This document shows positions 5,053 to 7,567 of a DNA stretch of 7,567 nt, in pieces; the first letter of the stretch is position 1; each line of letters opens with the position of its first letter. Source of the stretch: Methanothrix sp. (GTDB lineage: Archaea; Halobacteriota; Methanosarcinia; Methanotrichales; Methanotrichaceae); contig JAABPZ010000030.1 in the NCBI GenBank assembly GCA_011391755.1, forward strand, positions 1-7,567. The letters run 5' to 3'. The notes under the pieces are model-generated. The model had not been told where the DNA came from, made no database searches, and worked only from the letters and a program-made list of their open reading frames with translations. A program made the position numbers and the translations under genes.

Positions 5053-7242
5053 ATGTCTATAAACACAATCAATGAACTATCCGGTATTCCGGCGATCCGT
5101 CCTCAAATTAGAAAGCTGGCTATGCAGTTATCACTGGGCGAGAAAGAGGTTTTGGCCGTAGTAGAGTTGCTGGACGGCGGAGCGTCGCTGCCCTTCATTG
5201 CCAGATACCGAAAAGAGGCCACCGGAAATCTGGATGAGGTCGTAATTGCCAGGATTCGTGATCAACTCTACAAAATCCGGCAACTCGAAGAGAGGCGAGC
5301 CGCCATCCAAAATTCTCTGGCTAAGCGAGAGCTGCTCACACCCGATCTGCAAGCCAGGCTGCAGGCAGCCGACACCCTGGTCCGGCTGGAGGACATTTAC
5401 CTTCCTTTCCGGCTCAAGAGGAAGACGCGGGCCACGGCAGCGAAAGAGCGCGGCCTGGAGCCGCTGGCCAGGAGGATCTTCTCTCAGGACCAGAGCGGCC
5501 TGGACCCGGAGAGAGAGGCATTGTCCTTTGTGGATGCCGTGAAGGGCGTCGCCTCTGCAAAAGAGGCCCTGGCCGGAGCAAGGGACATCATGGCCGAGTG
5601 GATGAGCGAGGATGCTGAGGCGCGACTTCGCATGAGGGCCCTCTTTCAATCGCAGGGCTTGCTACGGTCTGTGGCAGCTACTGGAAAAGGAGAATCGTCT
5701 GATGCAAAGGACGACGCAAAATTCAGGGACTATCTGGACTTTTCCGAAGCCCTCTCCAGGGCCAGCCCGCATAGAATCCTGGCCATGCTGCGAGGAGCGC
5801 GGGCGGGGGCGCTTAGCCTGCACCTGGCCCCGGCTGAGGAGGACGGGCTGGCGGTTTTAGAGGAGCTCTTCGTAAAGAGAAATGGCCTGGCGGCAGATCA
5901 GGTGATGCAGGCGGCTTATGACGGCTACCGCCGGCTCCTTGCCCCATCTATGGAAAATGAGACCTTAGCTGCAGCGCGGGCCCATGCCGAGGAGAAAGCC
6001 ATTGAGGTCTTTTCCGAAAATTTGCGTCAGGTGCTCCTGGATCCCCCTCTGGGACAAAAGTGCGTCCTGGCCGTCGATCCGGGCCTGCGGACGGGCTCTA
6101 AGCTCGCTGTGCTCGATCGCCTGGGCCGGCTGCAAGAGAGCCATGTGATCTACCCCCACGATACTGCGAAGAAGAGGGAGGAAGCGGCAGTCCTGGTGGG
6201 CGCGATCTGCAAGAAAAAAGGCATTGAGGTGATTGCTGTCGGCAACGGCACGGCGGGCAGAGAGACGCAGGCCTTCTTGCAGAGCCTGCGGCTGGAGCCA
6301 CCAATTATGATGGTCAACGAGTCGGGGGCATCGGTTTATTCGACGTCGGATGTGGCCCGGCAGGAGTTTCCAAATGAGGATGCCACTGTGCGCGGCACCG
6401 TCTCCATTGGGCGGCGGCTCATGGACCCGCTGGCAGAATTGGTCAAGATCGAGCCCAAGGCCATTGGTGTCGGCCAGTACCAGCATGACGTGGACCAGCC
6501 GGCGCTGCGGCGCGCCTTGGACGATGTGGTCTCCTCCTGCGTCAATTTGGTGGGGGTGGATGTGAATGCCGCCAGCCGGGAGCTTCTGGCCTACGTCTCC
6601 GGCTTGGGGCCCAAGTTGGCCGAGGCGGTGGTGAAGTACAGGAATGAGCACGGCCTCTTTGGCTCGCGCCAGGATCTGCACAAAGTGCCACGCCTGGGGC
6701 CCAAAGCCTTCGAGCAGGCGGCGGGCTTCTTGCGCATTCGTGATAGCAAAAATCCACTGGACGGCACGGCGGTGCATCCGGAGAGCTATCCTCTGGTGGA
6801 AAAGATGGCGGGCGATTTGGGGGTTACCGTCCGGGAGCTGATGCAAAATGAGAGCCTCCTGAAAAAGCTGGATGCAAAGAAATATATCAGCGAAAAAGCG
6901 GGCGCTGCCACGCTGCAAGACATTTTAGAAGAGCTGTCCCGGCCAGGCCGCGATCCCAGAGCCGAGTTTGAGGCATTTTGCTTTGCTCCGGGAATCGAGA
7001 AGATGGAGGACCTCAAGGTGGGCATGAAGCTGCCCGGCATTGTCACTAATGTCACTGCCTTCGGGGCCTTCGTGGACATTGGTGTACATCAGGACGGGCT
7101 GGTGCATATCAGCCAGCTTCGGGACGGCTACGTCAAGAATCCCACCGACGTGGTGAAGGCCAGGCAGAAGGTGACGGTCAGGGTGCTGGATGTGGATATG
7201 GAGAGGAAGAGGATATCGCTTTCGATGAAAAAATCAGACTGA
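5053..7242 (+). CDS. tex: Tex RNA-binding transcription accessory protein
   Basis: A complete 729-residue Tex protein. The N-terminal helical region carries LPFIARYRKEATGNLDE (residues 46-62) and LEDIYLPFRLKRKTRA. The YqgF-like domain (about 335-460) has VDPGLRTG and GNGTAGRE. These are followed by VNESGASVYSTS, RRLMDPLAELVKIEPK and GVGQYQHDV (472-480), all close to bacterial Tex. A helix-hairpin-helix region (about 500-565) has VDVNAAS, VSGLGPKLAE and PRLGPKAFEQAAGFLRI. The C-terminal S1 RNA-binding domain (about 654-727) has VTAFGAFVDIGVHQDGLVHIS. Tex acts in the cytoplasm on nucleic acids and transcription, and is mostly bacterial, so lateral transfer into this archaeal lineage is likely but may be old. 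It is somewhat shorter than the about 780-residue bacterial proteins, with no domain missing. An in-frame TGA at 5044-5046 excludes an earlier start, and there is no ribosome-binding site. Confidence 0.96.
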   Translation: MSINTINELSGIPAIRPQIRKLAMQLSLGEKEVLAVVELLDGGASLPFIARYRKEATGNLDEVVIARIRDQLYKIRQLEERRAAIQNSLAKRELLTPDLQARLQAADTLVRLEDIYLPFRLKRKTRATAAKERGLEPLARRIFSQDQSGLDPEREALSFVDAVKGVASAKEALAGARDIMAEWMSEDAEARLRMRALFQSQGLLRSVAATGKGESSDAKDDAKFRDYLDFSEALSRASPHRILAMLRGARAGALSLHLAPAEEDGLAVLEELFVKRNGLAADQVMQAAYDGYRRLLAPSMENETLAAARAHAEEKAIEVFSENLRQVLLDPPLGQKCVLAVDPGLRTGSKLAVLDRLGRLQESHVIYPHDTAKKREEAAVLVGAICKKKGIEVIAVGNGTAGRETQAFLQSLRLEPPIMMVNESGASVYSTSDVARQEFPNEDATVRGTVSIGRRLMDPLAELVKIEPKAIGVGQYQHDVDQPALRRALDDVVSSCVNLVGVDVNAASRELLAYVSGLGPKLAEAVVKYRNEHGLFGSRQDLHKVPRLGPKAFEQAAGFLRIRDSKNPLDGTAVHPESYPLVEKMAGDLGVTVRELMQNESLLKKLDAKKYISEKAGAATLQDILEELSRPGRDPRAEFEAFCFAPGIEKMEDLKVGMKLPGIVTNVTAFGAFVDIGVHQDGLVHISQLRDGYVKNPTDVVKARQKVTVRVLDVDMERKRISLSMKKSD

Positions 7243-7305
7243 GGCGAAATCTTTAAATATCGGCGAACGATTACAGTCTATTCGGCAAAAGTCGAAGACC
7301 ATCAT
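7234..7305 (-). other. Candidate 23-codon mini-ORF behind a good ribosome-binding site
   Basis: On the minus strand GGAGGG (7311-7316) stands five bases before ATG 7305, which opens a frame of 23 codons beginning MMVFDFCRID and ending at TGA 7234-7236, nine bases inside the tex 3' end on the opposite strand. The ribosome-binding site sits in the loop of the inverted repeat. The product looks unlike any family and may not be a gene. Confidence 0.2.
7245..7259 (+). promoter_or_regulatory. Orphan BRE + TATA promoter after tex, pointing right
   Basis: CGAAAT followed by CTTTAAATA begins three bases after the tex stop codon. It resembles the other promoters of the window (GAGAAA-TTTATATA and CCGAAA-CTATAAAT). 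Transcription would begin near 7282, exactly where a 10-bp inverted repeat starts, yet no plus-strand gene follows. It could serve a small RNA or an antisense transcript of the TPR gene. Confidence 0.45.
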
Positions 7306-7334
7306 ATTATCCCTCCTACACTAAGACTTTTGCC
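7284..7334. repeat. Perfect 10-bp inverted repeat in the convergent intergenic region
   Basis: GGCAAAAGTC (7284-7293) is matched by its exact reverse complement GACTTTTGCC (7325-7334), with 31 bases between. Either strand's RNA could fold into the stem. It lies between the ends of tex and the TPR gene. No T-run follows on either strand, so it is not a simple intrinsic terminator. Confidence 0.6.
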
Positions 7335-7343
7335 TCCCTCCTA
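7310..7343. repeat. Two direct copies of TCCCTCCTA
   Basis: TCCCTCCTA occurs at 7310-7318, inside the loop of the inverted repeat, and again at 7335-7343, just outside the stem. On the minus strand the copies read TAGGAGGGA, a Shine-Dalgarno sequence; on the plus strand they resemble the anti-Shine-Dalgarno end of 16S rRNA. Confidence 0.5.
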
Positions 7344-7355
7344 TTCATTGTGGCA

Positions 7356-7567
7356 TCAGATCTCCTGCGCTTCTTCTCGCCCACATTCCAGCATAATCTC
7401 CACGCCTTTGGCAAAGGCTGCATCCGCTTCGGTGTCTCTACCCAGAGCCATGAGAGCAAGGCCCTTGCTGTTCCAGGCCCTGGCATGCCCGGCATCGATC
7501 TCGATGGCCCTGTCAATATCCTCGATAGCTTCTGCGTACCGACTCAGACGCCGTAGAGCTTCACCCC
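7356..7567 (-). CDS. TPR-repeat protein, C-terminal end only
   Basis: The minus strand is open from the right edge to TGA at 7356-7358, giving the last 69 residues of a longer protein; the reading frame starts at base 7565. The sequence RYAEAIEDIDRAIEIDAGHA is the second helix of one tetratricopeptide repeat, and ARAWNSKGLALMALGRDTEADAAFAKGVEI is a full repeat with the usual A-W-x-x-KG, LG, EA and AF-x-KG positions. TPR repeats bind partner proteins; tandem TPR proteins of this style are abundant in Methanosarcinales. The protein ends in a short acidic tail (CGREEAQEI). Start, promoter and other domains lie outside the window. The gene converges on tex. Confidence 0.82.
   Translation of the reverse strand, partial: GEALRRLSRYAEAIEDIDRAIEIDAGHARAWNSKGLALMALGRDTEADAAFAKGVEIMLECGREEAQEI

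Noticed and set aside
5965..6918. 317-codon minus-strand frame inside tex
   Set aside because: Long antisense frames are common in G+C-rich coding sequence; tex is fully supported in the other direction.
7350..7556. 68-codon plus-strand frame downstream of the orphan promoter
   Set aside because: It is the antisense of the TPR coding region, has no ribosome-binding site, and its composition looks like a mirror image. It keeps a small chance because of the promoter at 7245.
1..7567. CRISPR arrays, tRNA or rRNA genes, insertion sequences
   Set aside because: No regularly spaced repeats, no transposase-like frame with terminal repeats, and no tRNA- or rRNA-like stretch were seen on either strand.

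Overview
The window looks archaeal, and most like a methanogen of the Methanosarcinia, with Methanothrix/Methanosaeta as my best guess. The reasons are several BRE plus TATA-box promoters (at about 1170, 3190 and 7250), GGAGG/GAGGTGA ribosome-binding sites next to probably leaderless genes, a PAPS-reductase-like protein fused to a 2x[4Fe-4S] ferredoxin, a COG1340 archaeal coiled-coil protein, and TPR and sCache_2 proteins of the kind common in that class. The genus is inferred from gene content and style; nothing in the window proves it.

Layout from left to right. (1) 1-1155, plus strand: the 3' part of a phosphoadenosine-phosphosulfate-reductase-like flavourless thiol/Fe-S enzyme with a C-terminal ferredoxin, cut by the left edge. 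(2) 1233-2144, plus strand: a secreted protein of two tandem sCache_2 domains with its own TATA box and ribosome-binding site. (3) 2145-2553: a 409-base stretch with no long gene. It holds a 35-codon lysine-rich small gene on the minus strand with a near-perfect Shine-Dalgarno sequence, an overlapping 66-codon open frame, and T-rich or hairpin stretches that could be terminators. (4) 2554-3171, minus strand: an FMN-binding split-barrel flavin reductase. It is divergent from (5) 3258-3944, plus strand, a COG1340 coiled-coil protein; one TATA element sits between them. (6) 3971-4927, plus strand: a ten-helix AEC-family transporter abutting the coiled-coil gene. (7) 5053-7242, plus strand: a full-length Tex RNA-binding protein, a family mostly known from bacteria. 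(8) 7243-7355: a short convergent intergenic region with a strong orphan promoter and a perfect 10-bp inverted repeat. (9) 7356-7567, minus strand: the C-terminal end of a TPR protein running off the right edge.

There is no obvious multi-gene system. The genes are mostly single units with their own promoters and switch strand several times. The only likely co-transcribed pair is coiled-coil plus AEC transporter. The items most worth a second look are the small lysine-rich gene at 2258-2365 and the promoter/stem-loop with anti-Shine-Dalgarno-like loop at 7245-7343, which could be a small RNA.
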